DNA of 64,000 nucleotides from positions 1 through 64,000 of the forward strand of contig CACABO010000002.1 of assembly GCA_902530745.1 (NCBI GenBank). The letters run 5' to 3'. The translations under genes were made by a program, and so were the position numbers. A model generated the notes under the pieces. It was not told where the DNA came from, did not search any database, and worked only from the letters and a program-made list of their open reading frames with translations. Below are positions 1 through 7,822 of this stretch, piece by piece. Every line of letters starts with the position of its first letter. Position 1 is the first letter of the stretch. This DNA comes from an uncultured Alphaproteobacteria bacterium (GTDB lineage: Bacteria; Pseudomonadota; Alphaproteobacteria; HIMB59).

Positions 1-2
1 TT

Positions 3-1032
3 GATAAAATTTATGGCTGGTCAAACCTTACTCTATTTATAATTCTTCCTATCATTTTAGGGTTTCTTGCCACAAGGTCGATTTCTGGGAAATTAAACGC
101 ACAACCAATTGTTGAAAAAATAATTACTTATATCATCAAAGGAAGTTCCTACATTGCGATACTAATAACTATTGGAATTTTCTTATCTCTAGTCTTTGAG
201 GCAATAAATTTTTTCCGTTACGTAAACCCTGTTGATTTTTTCTTTAGTACCGGTTGGAATCCTAACCGAGCATTTGTTGTTGATGCTTCTGAGGGCTTTG
301 ATAAAGATGATCTCGAAAACGCATTTGGGTTTATACCATTACTTACGGGAACGCTTTTAATTGCAACTGTAGCTATGATTGTTGCTATTCCACTTGGTTT
401 AATGTCAGCAATTTATCTTGCAGAATACGCCTCTAAAAGAGTAAGAGATATAGCTAAACCTATTATTGAAATTTTAGCCGGTATTCCAACAGTGGTTTAT
501 GGTTTTTTTTGCTGCGCTCTCTTTAGCTCCTTTTATAAAAGATGTTGGTGAAAGTGTTGGTTTACCTGTCTCAGCAGAAAGCGCCTTAGCTGCTGGCTTA
601 GCTATGGGTGTTATGATTATTCCATTTGTATCATCATTGAGCGATGATGTGATTAAAGCGGTTCCACAATCATTAAGAGATGGTTCTTATGCATTGGGAG
701 CAACTAGATCTGAAACTATCAAAAAAGTTATATTGCCTGCAGCATTAGCTGGAATTATGGGCTCTTTTCTATTGGCGGTGTCAAGAGCCATAGGAGAGAC
801 AATGATTGTTGTAATGGCAGCAAGCTTAAGAGCAAACTTAACATTTAACCCTTTAGAACCTGCAACGACTATAACTACACAAATAGTAACAAGTCTTATT
901 GGAGACGTAGAGTTTGATAATCCAAAAACACTTGTTGCATTTGCTTTAGGTTTAACTTTATTTTTAATGACATTACTTCTTAATATACTAGCCATAACTA
1001 TAGTTAAAAAGTACAGAGAGAAATATGAATAG
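3..1032 (+). pseudogene. pstC: pstC, phosphate ABC permease, 5'-truncated by window edge and frameshifted
   Basis: This encodes the PstC inner-membrane subunit of the high-affinity phosphate transporter. It is readable from position 3 without a start, so its N-terminus lies outside the window. The reading frame runs as far as GIPTVVYGFF, then needs one base fewer to continue as AALSLAPFIKDVG and the permease EAA-loop (GATRSETIKKVILPAALAG). The break is at an eight-T run (503-510), where seven T would restore PstC. The downstream part alone would start at the ATG at 499, giving 177 residues, but that lacks the first membrane segments. The stop overlaps the pstA start by 8 bp, as in normal pst operons. 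The break is either a real disruption or a homopolymer sequencing error. Confidence 0.85.
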
Positions 1033-1204
1033 TTTAAATAAAAGACTATCTGCCGAAAAAAGATTTCAAGCATATGGACTTTTTGCAGTGGCCCTTTCTA
1101 TGTTTTTTGTTTTAATATTGATGTGGAAAATTTTTTCTACTGGAAGTGGAGCTTTTGTAAGAACCACAATTGAGAGCTCTTTTTTTACCAATATAGTAAA
1201 ATAA
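1025..1204 (+). pseudogene. pstA: pstA fragment, 59 codons
   Basis: An ATG at 1025 overlaps the pstC stop and opens a 59-residue frame. It begins MNSLNKRLSAEKRF, continues with one hydrophobic segment (GLFAVALSMFFVLILMW) and ends in TAA at 1202-1204. Start position, basic N-terminus and first membrane helix match the beginning of PstA, which normally has several hundred residues and about six helices. Everything after the first periplasmic loop is missing, and no PstA-like sequence follows before the convergent pstS. It cannot make a working permease. The rest of pstA may lie left of the window if a local inversion occurred. Confidence 0.7.
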
Positions 1205-1272
1205 ATAAGAAATGATTACTAAAATTAAAAGAGCAAAGTAAATCATTAACTTAATTTATCGAGGGTTTTTAT

Positions 1273-1296
1273 AAGGGCAAGTGTATACTTGCCCTT
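1273..1296. terminator. 10-bp perfect hairpin after pstS
   Basis: AAGGGCAAGT and ACTTGCCCTT form a perfect 10-bp stem around a GTAT loop, 22 bp past the pstS stop and 69 bp past the pstA stub. Neither side has a strong T-run, so it may be an mRNA-stabilising or attenuating hairpin. Such a hairpin is common between pstS and the next pst gene. It could also serve both converging transcripts. Confidence 0.7.
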
Positions 1297-1317
1297 AAAT
1301 AAATAGTATGTGAATAA

Positions 1318-2397
1318 TTACTTGCAGAGTTTACCTGAGAAAGCGTAGCCGGCATCTTTCAAAGGATGTTTCTTGTCGGCGCAGGCAACTACATCAAATG
1401 CAGCTAATGTATCTACATCTGATCTCGTTCTTGATAATAATTCAGAAACCATGGGAGCAGCGCCAATTTTTGTAAGGTAACCGTTAGAGCCAATTGCTTC
1501 ATCGGAAACCATCATTTGTGCAAATTCTTGAATACCTGGAACAACTCCAATGTGATCTTTCTTTAAGTAAATAAATAAGGGTCTCGCAACTGGATACTCA
1601 TAAGCAGCAATTGATTCTTCACTAGGATCGACTCCCTCTAAAGATGCAGGTTGTAATTTATCACCATTATCTTTTAAATAAGAATATCCAAAGTAGCCAA
1701 AACGCTCTTTGTCCTCTACGAGTTTTTGGACGATAAGGGTATCATTCTCACCCATCTCAATAATCCTTCCGTCTTCTCTGTAATCTGTACATCCATCATC
1801 TCCACCTGTGATATCTTCATATCCCATCGCAGCACAGCCTTTTTCCATTACATTACCGTCAAAAGCGTCCCTTGTACCAGATGTTGGAGGGGCTACCAGT
1901 ACTTCTATTTTATATGCTGGTAAGCTTGAATTAATTTCATTCCATTTTGTGTAAGGATTTTCTACGACCTCACCATCTACAACTACTTTAGCCGCCATAG
2001 CAGTCCAAATCTCAGCTCTTGTTAGATCCATTTTTTCAGCGGCGTTTGAGTGAGAAAACGTAATACCATCATTAGCCCACATTACCTCCACAACATTGGT
2101 TACACCATTTTCGACACAAAGTTTCGCTTCCTTAGATTTCATAGGTCTTGAGGCACCAGTAATGTCTGGGTGTTCTACGCCTACACCAGCACAGAATAAT
2201 TTCATTCCTCCACCAGTCCCTGTTGGGTTATAAGTTGGGGTTTTAAAACCTGACTCTCCAAGTCTTTGTGCGTTCACAGTTCCATATGGGTATACAGTTG
2301 AAGAACCAACAATATTGATTTGATCTCTTGCAAAAGTTTCAGCAGAGAAAAGAACGCTTACTGCTAAAGCAAGAAAGGTTAAAATTGATTTTTTCAT
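1318..2397 (-). CDS. pstS: phosphate-binding periplasmic protein PstS
   Basis: This 359-residue protein captures phosphate in the periplasm for the PstSCAB importer. It has a signal peptide (MKKSILTFLALAVSVLFSAETFA) followed by the phosphate-site motif INIVGSSTVYPY. The second phosphate-binding segment is APPTSGTRDAF, and the length is normal for the family. The ATG at 2397 is preceded by AAAGGA, a clear ribosome site, which is unusual among its neighbours and suggests high expression. A three-unit Pho box lies about 60-90 bp upstream, so phosphate-starvation induction is likely. It follows phoR on the same strand, but the expected pstC-pstA partners are inverted and damaged next to its 3' end. 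Confidence 0.95.
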   Translation of the reverse strand: MKKSILTFLALAVSVLFSAETFARDQINIVGSSTVYPYGTVNAQRLGESGFKTPTYNPTGTGGGMKLFCAGVGVEHPDITGASRPMKSKEAKLCVENGVTNVVEVMWANDGITFSHSNAAEKMDLTRAEIWTAMAAKVVVDGEVVENPYTKWNEINSSLPAYKIEVLVAPPTSGTRDAFDGNVMEKGCAAMGYEDITGGDDGCTDYREDGRIIEMGENDTLIVQKLVEDKERFGYFGYSYLKDNGDKLQPASLEGVDPSEESIAAYEYPVARPLFIYLKKDHIGVVPGIQEFAQMMVSDEAIGSNGYLTKIGAAPMVSELLSRTRSDVDTLAAFDVVACADKKHPLKDAGYAFSGKLCK

Positions 2398-2458
2398 AGA
2401 TAATATCCTTTTTAAATTTTAGTTATTACTTATAAATACTGCGTGAAAATAAATCTAA

Positions 2459-2486
2459 TGTTACAAATATGTTAAAGTTTTGTTAC
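2459..2486 (-). promoter_or_regulatory. Pho box, three direct repeats at 11-bp spacing
   Basis: On the - strand the sequence reads GTAACA, TTAACA and GTAACA at exact 11-bp steps (+ strand TGTTAC at 2459 and 2481, TGTTAA at 2470). Direct repeats with an 11-bp period are the signature of PhoB binding. The array overlaps the phoR stop codon and lies upstream of pstS. An AT-rich TATTTATAAG, 20 bp further on, may be the -10. The binding protein is inferred, as no phoB is in the window. Confidence 0.75.
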
Positions 2487-3748
2487 GTGTGCTTTGGAAT
2501 TGTTATCAAAAATTCTGAACCTTTTCCAACTTCACTTTTTATGTCAATAAAACCCATGTTTTTAGTCAAAATATGTTTCACAATTGAAAGACCTAATCCA
2601 GTACCACCAACCTCTTTAGATCGTGCACTGTCTACCCTATAAAATCTCTCAGTAAGCCTTGAGATGTGCTCTTCTGCAATGCCTATGCCACTATCTTTGA
2701 AAGAAATTTCGACAAATTCAGTCAAAGTGCTACTATTCATTTTTTCTCGGGCATTAATTATAATTTTAGTACCATCTTTTGAGTATTTAACAGCGTTGTT
2801 AACGATATTGATAACCACTTGAATAAATTCTTCATGAGGGCATCCAACTAAAAGAGATTGGTCTAAATTAATATCAACATTTATTTTTTTCTTTAAAATT
2901 TTTGACTCCAATGAGTTTATTCCAATTTTTACAGTATTTAATAGATTGCAAAATTGGTCATTCTCATTAGTTTTTTTATTCTCGATAGAACTTAAACTTA
3001 ATAGATCATCGATCAAAGAGTTCATTCGATTCGACTGATCTTGAATGATTGAAATAAATTTTTTTCTATTTTTTTCATCATCAACAGTTAAAAGTGTTTC
3101 TAAATATCCTATTATTGAAGAGAGAGGAGTTTTTAATTCGTGGCTTACATTAGCTACGAAGTCAGTTCTTACCATCTCTAGATTTTTAATTGCAGTAATG
3201 TCTTTAAAAGCAACACAAAAAAAATCATTAATAGGAAATCCTGTAACGTCATAGTATTGGTCATTTGGTATTAATCTGTTCCACTCAAAATTTTTTTTTG
3301 ATTTAGTTTTAAGTGCGTTACTTAGATTTTCAGACAAAGATAAGTCTCTTAAACCTATTTTAAGGTTATCTGCATTTTCTAAATTAAATGTCTCTTTGAA
3401 AATATTATTAACGAATATGATATTATAATCATAATCTATAATAACTATTGAGAGGTCTAAGGAGTTAAGAATGTCTTGATACTCCAAACTTTGTTTGTCA
3501 CCAACTTCGATGCGTCTTTCTTTGTCTAAAAGAGTCTCTTCTAAAATATTTCGGACTTTTGTAAATAACATATTGTCAGATTTTCTTAGGTTAAAAGTTT
3601 TTTTTTCAAGATAGCTCTCAAAGAAATAATAAGAAATGAAATAAACTAAACTCTGAGAAATAATTGATATTAAAAAAATATTAATTGAAGTACTAAAAAA
3701 CAAAAATAAGTTTAATGAGAGAACAGCAATAGAAAATACAAATAACAT
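2483..3748 (-). CDS. phoR: phosphate-regulon sensor histidine kinase PhoR
   Basis: This 421-residue membrane histidine kinase is expected to phosphorylate PhoB when phosphate is scarce. Two hydrophobic helices occupy residues 1-45 and a PAS-like region follows (about 95-190). The dimerisation/phosphoacceptor motif is NVSHELKTPLS with His203. The ATPase domain has the N box (VVINIVNNAVKYSKDG), G1 (KDSGIGIAEEHI), F box (TERFYRVD) and G2 (GGTGLGLSIVKHI). All catalytic boxes are intact. It starts 1 bp after the ppk stop, so ppk and phoR are probably cotranscribed. The identification as PhoR rests on the domain order plus its position before pstS. The cognate regulator is not present here. Confidence 0.9.
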   Translation of the reverse strand: MLFVFSIAVLSLNLFLFFSTSINIFLISIISQSLVYFISYYFFESYLEKKTFNLRKSDNMLFTKVRNILEETLLDKERRIEVGDKQSLEYQDILNSLDLSIVIIDYDYNIIFVNNIFKETFNLENADNLKIGLRDLSLSENLSNALKTKSKKNFEWNRLIPNDQYYDVTGFPINDFFCVAFKDITAIKNLEMVRTDFVANVSHELKTPLSSIIGYLETLLTVDDEKNRKKFISIIQDQSNRMNSLIDDLLSLSSIENKKTNENDQFCNLLNTVKIGINSLESKILKKKINVDINLDQSLLVGCPHEEFIQVVINIVNNAVKYSKDGTKIIINAREKMNSSTLTEFVEISFKDSGIGIAEEHISRLTERFYRVDSARSKEVGGTGLGLSIVKHILTKNMGFIDIKSEVGKGSEFLITIPKHT

Positions 3749-3749
3749 T

Positions 3750-5834
3750 TTATTGTTTTTCTATTTTTTTATAGACCTTTTTGGCAGCAGTGCCTCTCCC
3801 TGAGAGACTAGGGTTGGTCATAAAATATTTATGTGAGTCTATTTTTAGTTTAGAGTTTATTTTTTGATAATTTCCATCTGAGTCGAGCAACCAAGAATTT
3901 TGATTATCGTTAATGGCAGTGTACATAATTTGATATAAAATTTGTTCGTGAACAGTTTTGTTATCGATAGGAACTAATGTTTCCACGCGCCTGTCAAAAT
4001 TTCTAGTCATCCAGTCAGCAGATGAAATATAAATTTTTGCTTTTTTACTGGGTAGTTTATTGCCTTTTCCGAAACAAACTACACGTGAATGCTCTAAAAA
4101 TCTTCCTACAATACTTTTAACTTCTATGTTTTCTGACATTCCTTTAACACCAGGAACTAAGCAGCAGATACCTCTAATTAAACAAGTAATTTTCACACCT
4201 GCTTGAGATGCTTCATAAAGTTTGTTAATTATTTCTTGATCAACTAAATTATTCATCTTGATCCATATGTTAGCTGGCTTTTTAATTTTTGATAAACCTA
4301 TTTCGTAGTCAATATTTTCGAAGATTTTTTGTCTTAAGTTATATGGGGAGAGAGATATTCGTTTAAAATCTTTTGCCAAGTTGTAACTACACATGTAATG
4401 AAATAACTTTATGGCATCAGATGCTAAGTCTTTATTACAAGTAAAAAATGATAGATCTGTGTAAACCTTTGCTGTTTGAGGATGATAGTTACCAGTACCA
4501 TAGTGAACATAGTGGACTAAATTTTTATTTTCTCTTCTAGAAATTAAGGAAACTTTTGCATGAATTTTTAGATTTAAAAAACCATAGACTACTTGAACTC
4601 CAGCTTTTTCTAAATTTGATGCCCACTGTAGATTTTTTTCTTCGTCAAACCTTGCTTTTAATTCAACAACTGCTGTTACAGATTTACCAGCCTCAGCAGC
4701 TCGAATGAGTGCATCAATGATTGGCGATTGATCACTAGTGCGATACAAAGTTTGCTTAATCGCCACAACGTTTTTATCGTTTGATGCTTGATCTAAAAAA
4801 CTAACAACAACATTAAAAGACTCAAACGGGTGGTGTATAACTAAATCCTTTTTTTTGATTGCTGCAAAACAATCACCACCAAAATCATTTATTCGTTGTG
4901 GGAAACGAGGTTTAAATTTTTTATAATTTAAATTCTTGTTTTTTATATTTCCAAAAACTTCTGACAATTGGTCGAACCCTAGTAGATCTTCATATTCAAA
5001 AATTTCATTTTCAGACACATTCAACTCGTTAATAATGAATGATTTAAAATTAATATTAAGACTTTTTTGAATGTCTAATCTGATTATCTCTCCTCTTTTT
5101 CTTTCCCTGACAAGTTTTTTAAACTCTCTGATAAGATCATCTGCCTCCTCCAAAACCTCCAAATCACTATCCCTTATTACACGAAATAAATTCTTATCAA
5201 GAACATCAAAATCATGAAATATATCCCCAACATAACTATTAATAATTGACTCTACTGGATAAAAATAAATACCCTGTTTATCAATAATCTTAAGAAATCG
5301 TTGTTTTAAATCTGATACTCTCATAACTGAAATAAATTGTTTTTTTGATTTTTTATTTTTAATTTTAGCGATAAGACACAAACATAGATTTGGTATAAAG
5401 GGTAAAGGGTGTGTACTATCAACCGTAATAGGTGTCAGAATTGAACTAATATCATTGAAAAAATAATTCTTTATGTAGGACAAATGTTTTTTTAAGAACC
5501 TATCTCTTATAATATAGATTTTATTTTTTTTTAATTCTTTTTCAATTTGACCATACGATTCATTTTGCTTTTTAATCAAACCCCTTGTTAATGAGTCAAC
5601 AATTTTAATTTGGTCTTCAATCTTCATTCCATCATAACTTTTTTTATTAGGACTGAGTTTTAACTGTTCAATTAAACCAGCCACTCTTACTGAAAAAAAT
5701 TCATCTAAGTTTGATGCAGCTATACTTATAAAATTCAGTCGCTCCAGAATTGGTACATTTTTATCGAAAGATAATTCATTTACTCTCTCATTAAATTTTA
5801 ACCAAGATATTTCTCTATTAAAATACTTATTCAT
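3750..5834 (-). CDS. ppk: polyphosphate kinase 1
   Basis: This 694-residue PPK1 reversibly polymerises the gamma-phosphate of ATP into polyphosphate. The N-terminal domain begins YFNREISWLKFNERV. The catalytic phospholipase-D-like halves contain KARFDEEKNLQWA and the phosphohistidine motif VHYGTGNYHPQTA (near residue 445), with a second His in FLEHSRVV. Length is normal. Its start overlaps the sixA stop by 8 bp and its end abuts phoR, giving a sixA-ppk-phoR unit. Together with ppx across the divergent spacer, this window holds both the synthetic and degradative arms of polyphosphate storage. Confidence 0.97.
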   Translation of the reverse strand: MNKYFNREISWLKFNERVNELSFDKNVPILERLNFISIAASNLDEFFSVRVAGLIEQLKLSPNKKSYDGMKIEDQIKIVDSLTRGLIKKQNESYGQIEKELKKNKIYIIRDRFLKKHLSYIKNYFFNDISSILTPITVDSTHPLPFIPNLCLCLIAKIKNKKSKKQFISVMRVSDLKQRFLKIIDKQGIYFYPVESIINSYVGDIFHDFDVLDKNLFRVIRDSDLEVLEEADDLIREFKKLVRERKRGEIIRLDIQKSLNINFKSFIINELNVSENEIFEYEDLLGFDQLSEVFGNIKNKNLNYKKFKPRFPQRINDFGGDCFAAIKKKDLVIHHPFESFNVVVSFLDQASNDKNVVAIKQTLYRTSDQSPIIDALIRAAEAGKSVTAVVELKARFDEEKNLQWASNLEKAGVQVVYGFLNLKIHAKVSLISRRENKNLVHYVHYGTGNYHPQTAKVYTDLSFFTCNKDLASDAIKLFHYMCSYNLAKDFKRISLSPYNLRQKIFENIDYEIGLSKIKKPANIWIKMNNLVDQEIINKLYEASQAGVKITCLIRGICCLVPGVKGMSENIEVKSIVGRFLEHSRVVCFGKGNKLPSKKAKIYISSADWMTRNFDRRVETLVPIDNKTVHEQILYQIMYTAINDNQNSWLLDSDGNYQKINSKLKIDSHKYFMTNPSLSGRGTAAKKVYKKIEKQ

Positions 5835-6336
5835 TTTTATAATTATAATTTTTAAGTTTTTTTACAAATTGTAATTCTTTAATATCAGCAGAATTTTTTT
5901 TTATCTCACTCCAAGAATTAATATATATATTAATCTCACAAAGTGCGCATGTTGGAAATTTTCCAATATGAGATTTTGTAATATAATTAATTAAATCCAT
6001 CAAAGCTGGATTGTGTCCTACTATCATTAAATTTTTGTTAATTTTAAATTTTTTTATCCATTCAATTAAATCGTCAAAATTGAAGGTATACAATTCTCTT
6101 TTATAATTAATTTTAATTGAATTTTTAAAGATTTTTTTGCATGTCTCTTGTGTTCTTTTTGAATTCGATGAAAAAATTGAGATATCTTTAAATTTTAATT
6201 TTTTTGAAATATATGTTGACATTACTTGGCAACTATAAACCCCCCTCTCAGATAACGCTCTTTCATGATCATCTAATTCTAAATTATTCCATGAAGATTT
6301 AGCGTGACGTAATAAAAATAGTTTTTTTTCAACCAT
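5827..6336 (-). CDS. sixA: SixA-type phosphohistidine phosphatase (histidine phosphatase superfamily)
   Basis: This 169-residue protein has the superfamily signature LFLLRHAKSSW at its N-terminus, where the RHA histidine is phosphorylated during catalysis. It also has the second catalytic His region MIVGHNPALMDLI near residue 106. SixA enzymes remove phosphate from histidine residues of phosphotransfer proteins. Here the real substrate is unknown. Coupling to ppk and phoR by an 8-bp overlap hints at a phosphate-related role, but this is inference. Only 23 bp separate its start from ppx, so the two divergent promoters must overlap each other or the coding ends. Confidence 0.85.
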   Translation of the reverse strand: MVEKKLFLLRHAKSSWNNLELDDHERALSERGVYSCQVMSTYISKKLKFKDISIFSSNSKRTQETCKKIFKNSIKINYKRELYTFNFDDLIEWIKKFKINKNLMIVGHNPALMDLINYITKSHIGKFPTCALCEINIYINSWSEIKKNSADIKELQFVKKLKNYNYKNE

Positions 6337-6359
6337 CTGTTAAATATATGAAATAAATT

Positions 6360-7808
6360 ATGTTTAATAAAAAAGATTCTATTGCATTAATAGACATAGG
6401 GTCAAATTCAGTTCGATTATGTGTATTTAGAGGTAATATGAGAAGCCCAAATGTACTATACAATAAAAAATTTTTTTGTGGGCTGGGTGAATTTATTCCA
6501 GAAACACAGTTAATAAGCAAAGAGGCTGAAAAGAAATGTATTAACTCAATAATTTTTTTTAATTCTATAATTGACGAAATGAAACCTAGCCACTCTATCG
6601 CTTTATGCACAGCAGCTATTCGAAACGCCTCTAACAAAAAAGAAATTACAAATAAGATACAAAAAGTTTTTAAGGGAAAAGTTATAACTTTATCAGGAAG
6701 TCAAGAGGCCACCTATGCTACACTAGGTGTTCGATCTTCAATCCCAAGCGCCAATGGAACCATTATTGATATGGGAGGTGGAAGTTTTGAATTAGCACAA
6801 ATTACACCAGATAAGATTAAAAATATATCCTCTTTTCCTTTGGGTATATTAAACTTCACAAAAGAGCATAAAGAGCATAAAAAAATTAACAAAGAAATAA
6901 ATTCAAAACATAAAAACCAAAAAAACTTCTATTTAATTGGTGGGGCATTTAGGTCAATTGCAAGATGTTATATTTATTTTAACAAATTGCCCTTTAATGA
7001 AATACATAATTTAACTATTTCAAGGAAAAATTTTTATGAACTAAAATCAAAGATACAAAAATTTGGAATCGATGACCTGAAAAAAATTCCAAAAATTTCT
7101 GTAAACAGAGTTAAACATATTAATATTGCAATAGAAGTATTGGACAAGGTGTTAAAATTATCAAACTGCGAGCAATTTATTTATCCAAGGTACGGGATTA
7201 GAGAAGGTTTCATTTATGAAAAGCTTTCCAAAAAGCAAAGGCTTTTAGATCCAACTGAAATTTCTTTAGAATTAATAGCTAAAAGCAGATGTCGTTTTTT
7301 GATATTTAATAAAAAGACATTTGCTTGGATTAAAAATATTTATCTAAAATTTATAAGTTTAAAAATATCAAGTAAACAGCTAAGAGTAATAAAACTCTCA
7401 TGTATCATTTCAGATTTGGGATGGGAGCAAACAGCCAAAATTAGAGCTTCATATGCATTAAACCTAATATTAAATATACCCCTAGTAGGAATAGAACAAT
7501 CAGAAAAAGTATTTATTGCATATTTAGTTTATTTAAGGCACACGAAAAATATCTTAGACCAGAGGGTTATTGAAAAAGAATTAAGTAGCTATTTATCTTA
7601 TTTATCAAGTGATGAAAAAAAGTTAGCTTATCAGATTGGGTGTGTATTAAATTTTTTATACTCTATAACTAAGGGTTCTTCTTTTTTATTAAAACAGCTT
7701 GATCTTAAATCTTTAACATTGGCGGAGCAAAAAAAGGTTTCGTCTATTCAAAAAGTACCAAAATCAGGCAAAACTGAACAACTTTATAGCTTGATTAGGA
7801 ATTTTTAA
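6360..7808 (+). CDS. ppx: exopolyphosphatase (Ppx/GppA family)
   Basis: This 482-residue protein of the ASKHA superfamily degrades polyphosphate (Ppx) or pppGpp (GppA). The N-terminal phosphate-1 motif is ALIDIGSNSVRL. The phosphate-2 motif is GTIIDMGGGSFELAQI (about residues 132-147), and YPRYGIREGFIYEKL marks the end of the catalytic core. The remaining C-terminal part corresponds to the HD-like helical region, though I see no clear HD pair. Position opposite sixA-ppk favours Ppx over GppA. It is followed 14 bp later by glnD on the same strand. Confidence 0.9.
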   Translation: MFNKKDSIALIDIGSNSVRLCVFRGNMRSPNVLYNKKFFCGLGEFIPETQLISKEAEKKCINSIIFFNSIIDEMKPSHSIALCTAAIRNASNKKEITNKIQKVFKGKVITLSGSQEATYATLGVRSSIPSANGTIIDMGGGSFELAQITPDKIKNISSFPLGILNFTKEHKEHKKINKEINSKHKNQKNFYLIGGAFRSIARCYIYFNKLPFNEIHNLTISRKNFYELKSKIQKFGIDDLKKIPKISVNRVKHINIAIEVLDKVLKLSNCEQFIYPRYGIREGFIYEKLSKKQRLLDPTEISLELIAKSRCRFLIFNKKTFAWIKNIYLKFISLKISSKQLRVIKLSCIISDLGWEQTAKIRASYALNLILNIPLVGIEQSEKVFIAYLVYLRHTKNILDQRVIEKELSSYLSYLSSDEKKLAYQIGCVLNFLYSITKGSSFLLKQLDLKSLTLAEQKKVSSIQKVPKSGKTEQLYSLIRNF

Positions 7809-7822
7809 TATAAAATTTATAA

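Noticed and set aside
687-1073. 128-codon frame on - across pstC
   Set aside because: Shadow of the pstC/pstA region; its residues are the antisense of permease helices and no family fits.
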